From IMG/VR virus record IMGVR_UViG_3300034072_001153, positions 1-38,281 of that record: a stretch of DNA of 38,281 nucleotides; one strand, 5' to 3'. The stretch is from a virus. The notes under the pieces were generated by a model, which saw only the letters and a program-made list of their open reading frames with translations, was not told where the DNA came from and made no database searches. The number at the start of each line of letters is the position of its first letter. The stretch's first letter is position 1. Shown here one piece after another: positions 13,191 through 20,480 of the stretch. The position numbers and the translations under genes are program-made.

Positions 13191-13708
13191 AGCCCGGCCT
13201 GCACTGGCTGCTGGGGGCAGCAGCACTGGCCGCCCTGGTTTGGGGGCTGAACAGCTATCAGGGCCACCTGATCGCCAAGGGTGATGCACAGGGCGCAGAC
13301 CGTGTGCAGAAAGCCTGGGATGCAGACACCCACCAACGCAATCTGGCCACAGGCCAGGCCAATGCCGTGCGCCAGCGTGCGGCCGAGAAAGTGGCCGATG
13401 AACAAGCCCAACGTGAAGCCAAAACTGCGGCTGCTGCTGCTCGCACTGCCACTACTTTGCGCGGCCTGCGCGCAGAAATCGACCGTCTACAAAAGCGGGA
13501 TCGACCATATGGCGATGGAGAACCCGGGCTTGCCGCCTGCACTCGCGAAGCCGCCACCCTCCGAGAACTATTTGGAGAAAGCGCAGCTGCGTATGCAGAG
13601 CTGGTGCAAGAGACTGCTGGACTCCGAGACCAAGTCCTCGGACTTCAACAGTGGGGCACCCGCGTCTGCCCTGTGCCTAGAGCCCCTGCCAATGGGGGCC
13701 AGCAGTGA
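13187..13708 (+). CDS. Rz-like inner-membrane spanin
   Basis: 173 aa from a GTG at 13187 that overlaps the TGA of the lysin gene (GTGA). Residues 4-19 (GLHWLLGAAALAALVWGL) are a membrane anchor; the rest is a charged periplasmic coiled coil (RVQKAWDADTHQRNLATGQANAVRQRAAEKVADEQAQREAK...), as in Rz proteins. The Rz1 gene lies inside it in the +1 frame, the lambda-type nested arrangement. The pair would bridge the inner and outer membranes and disrupt the outer membrane in the last step of lysis. Confidence 0.85.
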   Translation: MKPGLHWLLGAAALAALVWGLNSYQGHLIAKGDAQGADRVQKAWDADTHQRNLATGQANAVRQRAAEKVADEQAQREAKTAAAAARTATTLRGLRAEIDRLQKRDRPYGDGEPGLAACTREAATLRELFGESAAAYAELVQETAGLRDQVLGLQQWGTRVCPVPRAPANGGQQ

Positions 13709-13715
13709 CCGATGA
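13398..13715 (+). CDS. Rz1-like outer-membrane spanin lipoprotein (nested in Rz)
   Basis: 105 aa, read in a different frame inside the Rz gene. MNKPNVKPKLRLLLLALPLLCAAC is a lipoprotein signal peptide with a cysteine at residue 24 as the lipidation site; the -3 position is Cys rather than the usual Leu, a mild oddity. The mature part is proline containing (MENPGLPPALAKPPPSENYL), as in Rz1 proteins, and longer than lambda Rz1. GAGAAAG precedes the ATG. Confidence 0.82.
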   Translation: MNKPNVKPKLRLLLLALPLLCAACAQKSTVYKSGIDHMAMENPGLPPALAKPPPSENYLEKAQLRMQSWCKRLLDSETKSSDFNSGAPASALCLEPLPMGASSDR

Positions 13716-13923
13716 CATTGACCGCGCCCAGGCCCGGGAGCAGCAGCTGCGGGCAGATGCGCTGCGCGACCAGGCACGTCGCGCCGGGCTGGCTGGAAAG
13801 ACCATGGCCGACTCGGCCATGGATTGCCAAGACTGCGGCAGCCCCATACCTCCAGCGCGCCGCTGGGCCATGCCTGGCTGTGTGCGGTGTGTGCAGTGCC
13901 AAGACATCTTTGAGAAGAAATAG
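13705..13923 (+). CDS. DksA/TraR-type C4 zinc finger protein
   Basis: 72 aa, GTG start overlapping the Rz stop (GTGA). An N-terminal helical coiled coil (DDIDRAQAREQQLRADALRDQARR) is followed by a C4 finger, CQDCGSPIPPARRWAMPGCVRCVQC. This is the TraR-sized form of DksA that lacks most of the coiled coil. Such proteins can enter the secondary channel of RNA polymerase and alter promoter choice; phage and plasmid copies act without ppGpp in the TraR case. Its place between the spanins and the packaging genes is common in Mu-like phages. Confidence 0.86.
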   Translation: MTDDIDRAQAREQQLRADALRDQARRAGLAGKTMADSAMDCQDCGSPIPPARRWAMPGCVRCVQCQDIFEKK

Positions 13924-13925
13924 CC

Positions 13926-14231
13926 ATGCAATTCACAGACATGCAGTTCAGCTTTGAGGCCATGCGCTGGGTGGTGATGTGTGCCCTGGGCTTCTATACC
14001 TGGCTCATGGGCCGACAGGCTGCCAGTGCTGCGGAGCTTCTGGAATTGCGCACCCGCATCACCAAGCTGGAAACCGAAATGAAACAAGTGCCCAGCCAGC
14101 AGCAGTTGCACGAGCTGAGCACCAGCTTGGCACGCCTGGCTGGGTCTGTGGAAGCCGTCAGCGAACGGATCACGCCCATGGCCCGTGGGCTGGACCGCGT
14201 CGAGAACTACCTGCTGAACAACTCCAAGTAA
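13926..14231 (+). CDS. DUF2730 protein (Mu gp25-like)
   Basis: 101 aa. One N-terminal membrane segment (about 11-29, AMRWVVMCALGFYTWLMG) and a long coiled coil (ASAAELLELRTRITKLETEMKQVPSQQQLHELSTSLARLAGSVEAV). This is the usual build of DUF2730 proteins, which stand just before the terminase genes in Mu-like phages. The function is not known. It starts 2 bp behind the DksA-like gene. Confidence 0.85.
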   Translation: MQFTDMQFSFEAMRWVVMCALGFYTWLMGRQAASAAELLELRTRITKLETEMKQVPSQQQLHELSTSLARLAGSVEAVSERITPMARGLDRVENYLLNNSK

Positions 14232-14235
14232 AGCC

Positions 14236-14529
14236 ATGCGCAATTACGCCCAAGTCCTCACCGAAGACCGTCGCCTGGTCATCTTGCGCGTGCTCGCGGA
14301 AATGACCTCCTACAAAGCCAACAGCTCTGTCATCGGTGCGTTGTTGGAGCGCTGGGGGCATGAGCCCAGCCGCGACCAGATCAAAACCGATCTGCGATGG
14401 CTGGAAGAGCAAGGCCTGCTGTCCATTGAAGAGATCGGCAGCGTGCTGCTGGCCACACTCAATGAGCGCGGCATGGATGTGTCCAAGGGCCGAGTGGTAC
14501 AGCCTGGCGTCAAGCGCCCCGGAGCATGA
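14236..14529 (+). CDS. Mu gp26-like protein (VpaChn25_0724 family)
   Basis: 97 aa with a winged-helix look: RRLVILRVLAEMTSYKANSSVIGALLERWGHEPSRDQIKTDLRWLEEQGLLSI, then a beta wing (VLLATLNERGMDV). This matches the VpaChn25_0724 phage family (Mu gp26). Its role in head assembly or packaging is not defined. Overlaps the small terminase gene by 4 bp. Confidence 0.85.
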   Translation: MRNYAQVLTEDRRLVILRVLAEMTSYKANSSVIGALLERWGHEPSRDQIKTDLRWLEEQGLLSIEEIGSVLLATLNERGMDVSKGRVVQPGVKRPGA

Positions 14530-15080
14530 CCATGGGACGCAAATCTGCTGTATCCCGGCTGGAGCCGGACGCCCGCAAATACCTTGAAAAGCTCATTCGG
14601 GATGACCGCCACACCTTGGATGAGCTGCTGGATGCCTTGCGTGCCAAGTTCCCCGCAGCAGAAGTGAGCCGCAGTGGCATCCACCGCTACCGCGCTGGCT
14701 TTGAAGAAATGATGGGGCGCATGCGGGAGATTGAAGCCGCCTCGGTGGCCCTTGTCGACGAGCTGGGCGAAGGTGTGGGTGATAAGGCGGGTGCTCTGCT
14801 GACCCAGGCTGTCACCACGCTGGCCACCAACGTGGCGCTCAATGCAAACGGTGCTGATGCCAAGGTCAGCATCAAGGAAGTCGGCGAGCTGGCGCGCGCC
14901 GCACGCGCTGCCATGCAGGCACGCACCATGAGCCTCAAAGAACGCGAGGCCATCGAAGAGCACGCCCGCCGCAAGCTGCTGGCCGAGCAGCAGGACAACC
15001 TGGAGAAGATCGCCAAGTCCCAGGGCATGAGCAAAGACCAGGTGGACTTCTGGATCAAGGAATTCCTGGGGGTCCGCTGA
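14526..15080 (+). CDS. Terminase small subunit-like protein (DUF3486, Mu gp27)
   Basis: 184 aa. GRKSAVSRLEPDARKYLEKLIRDDRHTLDELLDALRAKFPAAEVSRSGIHRYRAGFEEM is the DUF3486 N-terminal HTH of Mu gp27, and the rest is a helical oligomerisation part rich in Ala and Glu. It would recognise the phage end and load the large subunit for headful packaging, which in this group proceeds from the integrated phage into flanking host DNA. ATGA overlap upstream, and its stop overlaps the start of the large subunit by one base. Confidence 0.88.
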   Translation: MTMGRKSAVSRLEPDARKYLEKLIRDDRHTLDELLDALRAKFPAAEVSRSGIHRYRAGFEEMMGRMREIEAASVALVDELGEGVGDKAGALLTQAVTTLATNVALNANGADAKVSIKEVGELARAARAAMQARTMSLKEREAIEEHARRKLLAEQQDNLEKIAKSQGMSKDQVDFWIKEFLGVR

Positions 15081-16744
15081 TGACAGCGCTCATTCAACCG
15101 CTGAGCAGCACCTTGCGCACCGTCGAATGGGACGAGTTGCCAGCCCGTGCCCGCGACATTCCGGCCAACTTCAACCCCACGGCCGAGGGGGTGCTCATGC
15201 TGCACCAGCGCCAGGTGGTGGCGCTGCAGCATTCGATTGTGGCCATCCCCAAGGGGCGGCGAACCGGCATCACGTTCGCGGTCATGCTGCGCAAGACCCT
15301 GGTGGCGGCCGCCAGCAAGGAAGCTGGCGGGGACAACGTCTACTACATCGGCGATACCAAAGAAAAGGGCCTGGAGGCGGTCGGCTACGTGGCCAAGTTC
15401 GCCCGCACCATTGCCAAGGCTCAGGGCCAAGTCTCAGGGATCGAAGAGTTCCTGTTTGAGGACGTCGACCCCGCCACGGGTAAAACCAAGCACATCACCG
15501 CCTACCGCATCCGCTTTGCCAGCGGCTTCCAGGTCTGTGCGCTCTCCAGCCGCCCCGCCAATATCCGGGGCCTGCAGGGCCATGTGGTGATTGACGAGGC
15601 CGCCTTCCACCCTGACGTGCAGGGCGTGCTGGACGCAGCCACCGCCTTGCTGATCTGGGGTGGCCAGATCACTGTCATCAGCTCTCACAACGGCAAGAAC
15701 AATCCCTTTGCCGCGTTCTGCCGCGACATCGAGGCCGGCCGCTACGGCGAAGATGCCGCCGTCTTCACCGTCACCTTTGACGATGCGGTGGCCAATGGCC
15801 TGTATGAGCGTGTGTGCTGGATGAAGGGCGAGGCCCCCACCACCGAAGGCAAGGCCAAGTGGTACGCCAAGATCCGCAACGGCTACGGCGTGCGCAAAGC
15901 CGCCATGCGCGAAGAGCTGGATGCCATCCCACGTGATGGCAACGGCGTTTGCTTGCCCGGTGTCTGGATTGACCGCGCCCAGGTGCTGCCTGAGACGCTG
16001 GTCGTGCGTCTTGCTCTGGATGACGACTTCGTCAAGCAAAGTCCTGCTGAGCGCGAAGCCTGGGTCGCGGACTGGATCAAGCGTTATCTGGACCCGCTGC
16101 TGGAGTTGCTGGACCCCAGTGTGCGCCACGTCTTCAGCCAGGACTATGCGCGCCACCGGGACTTTTCGAGCTGGGGCGCCATTGCGCTGACCGTGGGCCT
16201 GCGCCGCCAGTTACGTCTGAGCATTGAAATGCACAAGGTGCCATTTGCCCAGCAGCGGCAAATCGTCTGGCACGCCATCCGCAGACTGCCCAACCGCTGT
16301 GGCGGGGCGATGGATGCCACGGGGTCCGGCGAAGCGCTGGCAGAAGAAACCGCTGACGAATTCGGCCATGCCCATGTCCACCAGGTCAAACTGAACCGGG
16401 CCTGGTACGGCACCTGGATGCCTAAGCTGATCCAGGGATTCGAAGACGGCATGATCGACCTGCCCATGGATGCCAACATGGCGCAGGACTTGTCCGCCGT
16501 GGAAGAAGTTGACGGCGTCCCGATGGTCAGCAAGCTGCGCAGCAAAGACCTGAAAGACCCCGACCTGCAGCGCCACGGCGACAGCGCCGTGATGTTGGCG
16601 CTGGGCTGGTTTGCCAGCCTGAACCTCCATGCGCCGATTGACTACATCCCCGTGCCCACCCACGCCCGTGGCTTTGACAACCGGGCCGACCCCAGCCAGG
16701 TGGATGACAACGACTGGGCATTGCCCGAACCGGGGGGCTGGTGA
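15080..16744 (+). CDS. Terminase large subunit (Mu gp28-like)
   Basis: 554 aa. The ATPase half has a Walker A-like PKGRRTGIT (residues 57-65), Walker B GHVVIDEAAFH (about 168-177) and a following SSHNGKNNPF, which fits the coupling region. The nuclease half includes the acidic motif SQDYARHRDFSSWGAIALT (about 353-371) and CGGAMDATGSGEAL, where D is a likely metal ligand. It is the packaging motor and headful nuclease, acting at the portal. Full length for Mu gp28-type proteins. Starts on the last base of the small-subunit stop (TGATGA). Confidence 0.95.
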   Translation: MTALIQPLSSTLRTVEWDELPARARDIPANFNPTAEGVLMLHQRQVVALQHSIVAIPKGRRTGITFAVMLRKTLVAAASKEAGGDNVYYIGDTKEKGLEAVGYVAKFARTIAKAQGQVSGIEEFLFEDVDPATGKTKHITAYRIRFASGFQVCALSSRPANIRGLQGHVVIDEAAFHPDVQGVLDAATALLIWGGQITVISSHNGKNNPFAAFCRDIEAGRYGEDAAVFTVTFDDAVANGLYERVCWMKGEAPTTEGKAKWYAKIRNGYGVRKAAMREELDAIPRDGNGVCLPGVWIDRAQVLPETLVVRLALDDDFVKQSPAEREAWVADWIKRYLDPLLELLDPSVRHVFSQDYARHRDFSSWGAIALTVGLRRQLRLSIEMHKVPFAQQRQIVWHAIRRLPNRCGGAMDATGSGEALAEETADEFGHAHVHQVKLNRAWYGTWMPKLIQGFEDGMIDLPMDANMAQDLSAVEEVDGVPMVSKLRSKDLKDPDLQRHGDSAVMLALGWFASLNLHAPIDYIPVPTHARGFDNRADPSQVDDNDWALPEPGGW

Positions 16745-16913
16745 TGCAGCGACAGTCCACTGCCGAAATCCGGCGATCTAAGCGATTTTTTCTCAGGGGG
16801 CATGCAACGCCCCCGGTTTGCTGCGTGCAGGGGCGTGTGGGTGTTTATAAACACCTTCTTGCCCTGCATGGCGGCCTGCAATCCATCCTCCATCCACACC
16901 GCGAGGTGCCAGC
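16745..16913. other. 169-bp gap between terminase and portal genes with palindromes
   Basis: No gene supported. It has a T-run (16786-16791), a GGGGGC/GCCCCC hairpin (16796-16801 with 16809-16814) and a perfect 16-bp palindrome GGTGTTTATAAACACC (16840-16855). This is the longest gap in the packaging and head region, where neighbours overlap or nearly touch. A processing site, a protein-binding site or a trace of a lost gene are all possible. Confidence 0.6.
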
Positions 16914-18530
16914 ATGGCAAAAAGCATGATCCTGGGGGCCAACGGCCAGCCCATCGACGTGGCCGAGATTCACACCCCACAGACCTCCCAACTGGGCCAC
17001 CTGCAGCGCGAGCTGCAATCCCACCCCACACGCGGGCTCACGCCCAGCAAGCTGGCCGCCATCCTGGACGCGGCCGAGCAAGGCGACCTGACCGCCCAAT
17101 TCGATCTGTTTGAGGACATGGAAGAAAAGGACGGCCACATTGCCAGCGAGATGGGCAAGCGCCGCCGCGCTTGCCTTGTGGACTGGGAGATTCTGCCTCC
17201 CGACAACGCCAGCGCCCTGGAAAACCGCAATGCCCAGCAGCTGGGCGAGCTTGTCCAGTCCATCCCCGACTTGGAGGACGTGATCTTCGACGCGACCGAT
17301 GCCATCGGAAAAGGCTTTGCATGCCTTGAAATCGAATGGCACCGCGAGGAAAAGCTCTGGGTGCCCAAGTCCATCACCCACCGGCCGCAAAGCTGGTTCC
17401 AGCTGCACCGGGGCTACCGGCAGGAGCTGCGCTTGCGCAGCAACACCGCCGACGCGCAAGGCATCCAGGGCACGGCCCTGAACCCGTTTGGTTGGATCAC
17501 CCACGTCCACAAGGCCAAATCCGGCTACCTGGAACGCACCGCTTTGTTCCGGCAGCTGGTCTGGACCTACCTGTTCAAGAACTACAGCGTGGGCGACCTG
17601 GCCGAGTTCCTGGAAATCTACGGCATCCCGGTGCGCCTGGGCAAATATCCGCCCAACGCCAGCGAAAAGGAAAAGGCCACCTTGCTGCGTGCCCTGGTGG
17701 GCATTGGCCACAACGCGGCGGGCATCATCCCCGACGGCATGCTCATCGACTTCAAGGAAGCCGCCACGGGTGACCCCAAAGCCTTTGAGCTGATGATCAG
17801 CTGGTGTGAGCGCAACCAGTCCAAGGTCATCCTGGGCGGCACGCTCACCAGCGGGGCAGATGGCAAAAGCAGCACCAACGCCCTGGGCAATGTGCACAAC
17901 GAGGTGCGCAAAGACTTGCGCGACGGCGACTTGCGCCAGCTCAACACCACCTTGACCCGCGACCTGGTCTACGCCATGGCCACGCTCAATGGCTTGGCGC
18001 CAGATGGCATCAAGCGCTGCCCCCGGATGCAGCTGACGGCCGACGAAACCGAGGACATGGAGTCCATGTCCAACTCGCTGCCCAAGCTGGTGGCCATTGG
18101 CGTGCAAGTGCCCAAAACTTGGGCCAACCGCCGCCTGGGCATTCCGCTGCCGCAAGCAGGCGAAGAGGTACTGGCCCCAGCGCCAACCGCCACTGCTGCC
18201 AATGCCGTGCCTGCTGTGCCCGGCACACCACCTGCGGCCGCCGCCGCGCTGACCGCACAGCCAGCCCCAGTCCAGCCGCGCACCGTGGCCGGGGCCATGC
18301 TGCCCCAGCTGGCCCGCCAGGCTGACCCGGCAGCGGGCGGCTGGGTGACCCAACTGCGCGAGCTGGTGATGCGGGCCAATAGCCTGCAAGACATACGCGA
18401 TGGGCTGGAGCAACTGCTGCCCAATATGACGCTGGATCAGTACGCCAGTGCCTTGGCCGATGCGCTGGCCACCGCTGAGCTGGCGGGCCGCCATGATGTG
18501 CTCCAGGAGGCAGCCAGCTATGGCCACTAG
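16914..18530 (+). CDS. Portal protein (DUF935, Mu gp29-like)
   Basis: 538 aa. The N-terminal ILGANGQPIDVAEIHTPQTSQLGHLQRE and the core LFEDMEEKDGHIASEMGKRRRACL...WEILP identify the DUF935 portal family. Later LLRALVGIGHNAAGIIPDGMLIDFKEA and QLNTTLTRDLVYAMATLNG are also typical. The C-terminus carries an Ala/Pro-rich linker (about 420-470) before a helical end. A dodecameric ring of this protein should form the head vertex for DNA entry and tail joining. The last 11 bp overlap the F gene. Confidence 0.94.
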   Translation: MAKSMILGANGQPIDVAEIHTPQTSQLGHLQRELQSHPTRGLTPSKLAAILDAAEQGDLTAQFDLFEDMEEKDGHIASEMGKRRRACLVDWEILPPDNASALENRNAQQLGELVQSIPDLEDVIFDATDAIGKGFACLEIEWHREEKLWVPKSITHRPQSWFQLHRGYRQELRLRSNTADAQGIQGTALNPFGWITHVHKAKSGYLERTALFRQLVWTYLFKNYSVGDLAEFLEIYGIPVRLGKYPPNASEKEKATLLRALVGIGHNAAGIIPDGMLIDFKEAATGDPKAFELMISWCERNQSKVILGGTLTSGADGKSSTNALGNVHNEVRKDLRDGDLRQLNTTLTRDLVYAMATLNGLAPDGIKRCPRMQLTADETEDMESMSNSLPKLVAIGVQVPKTWANRRLGIPLPQAGEEVLAPAPTATAANAVPAVPGTPPAAAAALTAQPAPVQPRTVAGAMLPQLARQADPAAGGWVTQLRELVMRANSLQDIRDGLEQLLPNMTLDQYASALADALATAELAGRHDVLQEAASYGH

Positions 18531-19764
18531 CCCGCCAGCCGCTGCCTATGGCAGTTTCCCGTTCAAGGAACAGCAGGCTTTCTTTCAGCGCAAGCTCAAT
18601 CTGCCCACATCGAGCTGGACAGACATCTACACCCACGAGCATGACTGGGCATTCGTCGTGGCCGGGGCCAACCGCAACGACATCGTCACGGACTTTCGTG
18701 CGGCCGTAGAAAAGGCCATCACTGACGGCACCACGTTGGAGGCCTTCCGCAAAGACTTCGACGCTATCGTGGCCAAGCACGGGTGGGACTACAACGGCGG
18801 GCGCAACTGGCGCAGCCGCGTCATCTACGACACCAACCTGTCCACCAGCTACGCCGCAGGCCGCTGGCAGCAGCTGCAGGCGGCCCCGTACTGGCAGTAC
18901 GAGCACAGCGACTGGGTGGAGCACCCACGCATGCAGCACGTGGCGTGGGACGGTTTGGTGCTGCTGCGTGAAGACCCCTGGTGGCGCATCCACTTCCCAC
19001 CCAACGACTGGGGCTGCCAGTGCAAGGTGCGCGGCCTGTGGCCGCGCGACCTGCAGCGCTTGGGCAAAACTGGGCCGGATGCCGCGCCCGAGATCCGCCT
19101 GGTCGAGCACACCATTGGCAAGAACAGCCCCAACGGCCCACGCACAGTGCAGGTGCCTGAAGGCGTTGGCCCCGGCTTTGAATACGCCCCAGGCAGCAAT
19201 CGCTTGCGCAGCGCCATCCCGCCAGAGCGCCCAGACCCACCTGTGCCTGGCAGCGCGGGCGGCCAAGGGCTGCCCAATACCCGGCCACTGGTACCGTTGC
19301 CGCCGCCACGCCCCGTCACCAGCGATGCGCTGCTGCCCCAAGGCCTGGCCCCCGAAGCCTATGTGCAGGCATTTCTGCAGCCGCTGGGGGCCACGCTGGA
19401 GCAGCCCGCCATCGTGCGCGATGCTGTGGGTGAGCGGCTGGTTGTGGGTGCAGAGCTGTTTCAGACGGCGCAAGGCGATTGGAAGGTCACCAAGCGTGGC
19501 CGTGAAACCTTTTTGCCGCTGCTGGCCCAAGCGCTGCTCAACCCCGACGAAATCTGGGTGCGGCTGGAGTGGCTCTACACCTTGCAAAAAGCGGTGGTGC
19601 GCCGCCGCTACATTGCTCGGTTTGCAGTGCAAGGCCAAGAGGTACCTGCGCTGGCTGTGTTTGAGTTGGGCGATGACGGTTGGGCCGGAGTCACCCTGTT
19701 TCAGGGTGTGAGCGGTAGCGCCGAAGAGTGGCGCGTGGGGGTGCAAGTGTATGCACGCAGCTGA
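18520..19764 (+). CDS. MuF head morphogenesis protein with PBECR2-type nuclease-like C-terminus
   Basis: 414 aa; start MATSPPAAAYGSFPFKEQ at 18520 has AGGAGG nine bases upstream, within the portal gene. Residues 1-190 form the Mu F minor head domain, with WRSRVIYDTNLSTSYAAGRWQQL and the Cys motif FPPNDWGCQCKVRGL. A proline-rich linker (about 235-270) leads to a C-terminal domain (RGRETFLPLLAQALLNPDEIWVRLEW...RRRYIARF...ELGDDGWAGVTLF) that resembles the PBECR2 nuclease-like fold often fused to phage head proteins. If active, it may be carried in the virion and delivered with the DNA. The head role is well supported; enzyme activity is inference. Confidence 0.88.
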   Translation: MATSPPAAAYGSFPFKEQQAFFQRKLNLPTSSWTDIYTHEHDWAFVVAGANRNDIVTDFRAAVEKAITDGTTLEAFRKDFDAIVAKHGWDYNGGRNWRSRVIYDTNLSTSYAAGRWQQLQAAPYWQYEHSDWVEHPRMQHVAWDGLVLLREDPWWRIHFPPNDWGCQCKVRGLWPRDLQRLGKTGPDAAPEIRLVEHTIGKNSPNGPRTVQVPEGVGPGFEYAPGSNRLRSAIPPERPDPPVPGSAGGQGLPNTRPLVPLPPPRPVTSDALLPQGLAPEAYVQAFLQPLGATLEQPAIVRDAVGERLVVGAELFQTAQGDWKVTKRGRETFLPLLAQALLNPDEIWVRLEWLYTLQKAVVRRRYIARFAVQGQEVPALAVFELGDDGWAGVTLFQGVSGSAEEWRVGVQVYARS

Positions 19765-19880
19765 AACGGCGAACCCAGCAAAGCGCCACTTGCTGGGCTC
19801 CTCCGGGGGTAGGGTTGGTGGGCCTGGCGCGGCCTTCTCCCCCGATGAGTTGATCACATTGTAAGCACAGGAGCCAAAAA
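19765..19880. other. Structured gap near the prophage centre
   Basis: No gene. A perfect 8-bp stem CCCAGCAA/TTGCTGGG (19774-19781 with 19790-19797) directly follows the F stop, then a GC-rich stretch with further pairing (CGGGGG near 19804 with CCCCCG near 19842) and a final AGGAG before gene G. It lies at 51.7% of the prophage length. In Mu a strong gyrase site sits near the genome centre, so this is a candidate for an analogous element. Confidence 0.4.
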
Positions 19881-20429
19881 ATGGCAGGCACCCACATCCG
19901 CGTTGATTTATCCATTGTTGGCCCCGACGTGCTGGGGCAAATTCAAGCACGCCTGGAGAACCCTGCCGAGCTGCTGGCCCAGCTGGGCGAATACGGGCAA
20001 AGCAGCACAGAGGCCCGCTTCAAAAGCCAGTCCGGCCCCGATGGCACCGCATGGCAGGCCCTTACCCCGCGCTACCTCAAGCGCAAAAAGAAAAACAAAG
20101 ACAAGGTGCTCACCTTGGACGGCTACCTGCGCCGCATCCACTGGCAGCCTGTGGGCAATGACGCAGTGCGCTGGGGCAGCAACAGTGTCTATGCGGCCAT
20201 CCATCAACATGGCGGCACCATTCAGCAGCCCGCCCGCCAGAGCACCGTGCACTTTGGCGCAGGCAGCACAGAGCGCCTTTTCGTGAAAAAGAAAAAGGCC
20301 CAACGCAGCATGGCCGTTACCATTCCTGCGCACGAAGTCGTCATGCCCGCCCGGCCATTCTTGGGCATCAGCGCCGAGGACGAACGCGAGATCCACGCCA
20401 TCACACGGGACTGGCTGCTGGGCCGCTAG
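19881..20429 (+). CDS. Phage virion morphogenesis protein (Mu G-like)
   Basis: 182 aa. The pattern LAQLGEYGQSSTEARFKSQSGPDGTAWQALTPRYLKRKKKNKDKVLTLDGYLRRIHW...VRWGSNSVYAAIHQHGG and the C-terminal MPARPFLGISAEDE are the signature of the phage virion morphogenesis family (Mu gpG). It probably acts at the head-tail interface or in tail completion. It has the usual place behind F and before protease I. ACAGGAG precedes the ATG. Confidence 0.92.
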   Translation: MAGTHIRVDLSIVGPDVLGQIQARLENPAELLAQLGEYGQSSTEARFKSQSGPDGTAWQALTPRYLKRKKKNKDKVLTLDGYLRRIHWQPVGNDAVRWGSNSVYAAIHQHGGTIQQPARQSTVHFGAGSTERLFVKKKKAQRSMAVTIPAHEVVMPARPFLGISAEDEREIHAITRDWLLGR

Positions 20430-20480
20430 CCCGCACGCAGTGACAGCGGTCAAAAGACAGGCCGCCGCCCGCCGCCGACC

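Noticed and set aside
12096-13289. 397-aa minus-strand frame opposite the holin and lysin genes
   Set aside because: Opposite strand to a coherent lysis cassette; no domain recognised.
16741-16929. 62-aa plus-strand frame between the terminase and portal genes
   Set aside because: Unlikely composition, no Shine-Dalgarno, runs through both palindromes and into the portal start. It is treated as non-coding gap.
16845-18527. 560-aa open frame on the minus strand opposite the portal gene
   Set aside because: It is a shadow of the well-identified DUF935 portal gene; composition is His/Gly/Gln rich without recognisable domains, as usual for reverse frames of GC-rich genes.
18010-19950. 646-aa open frame on the minus strand opposite the portal and F genes
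   Set aside because: Crosses two genes supported by domain content and Shine-Dalgarno sites; no motif of its own.
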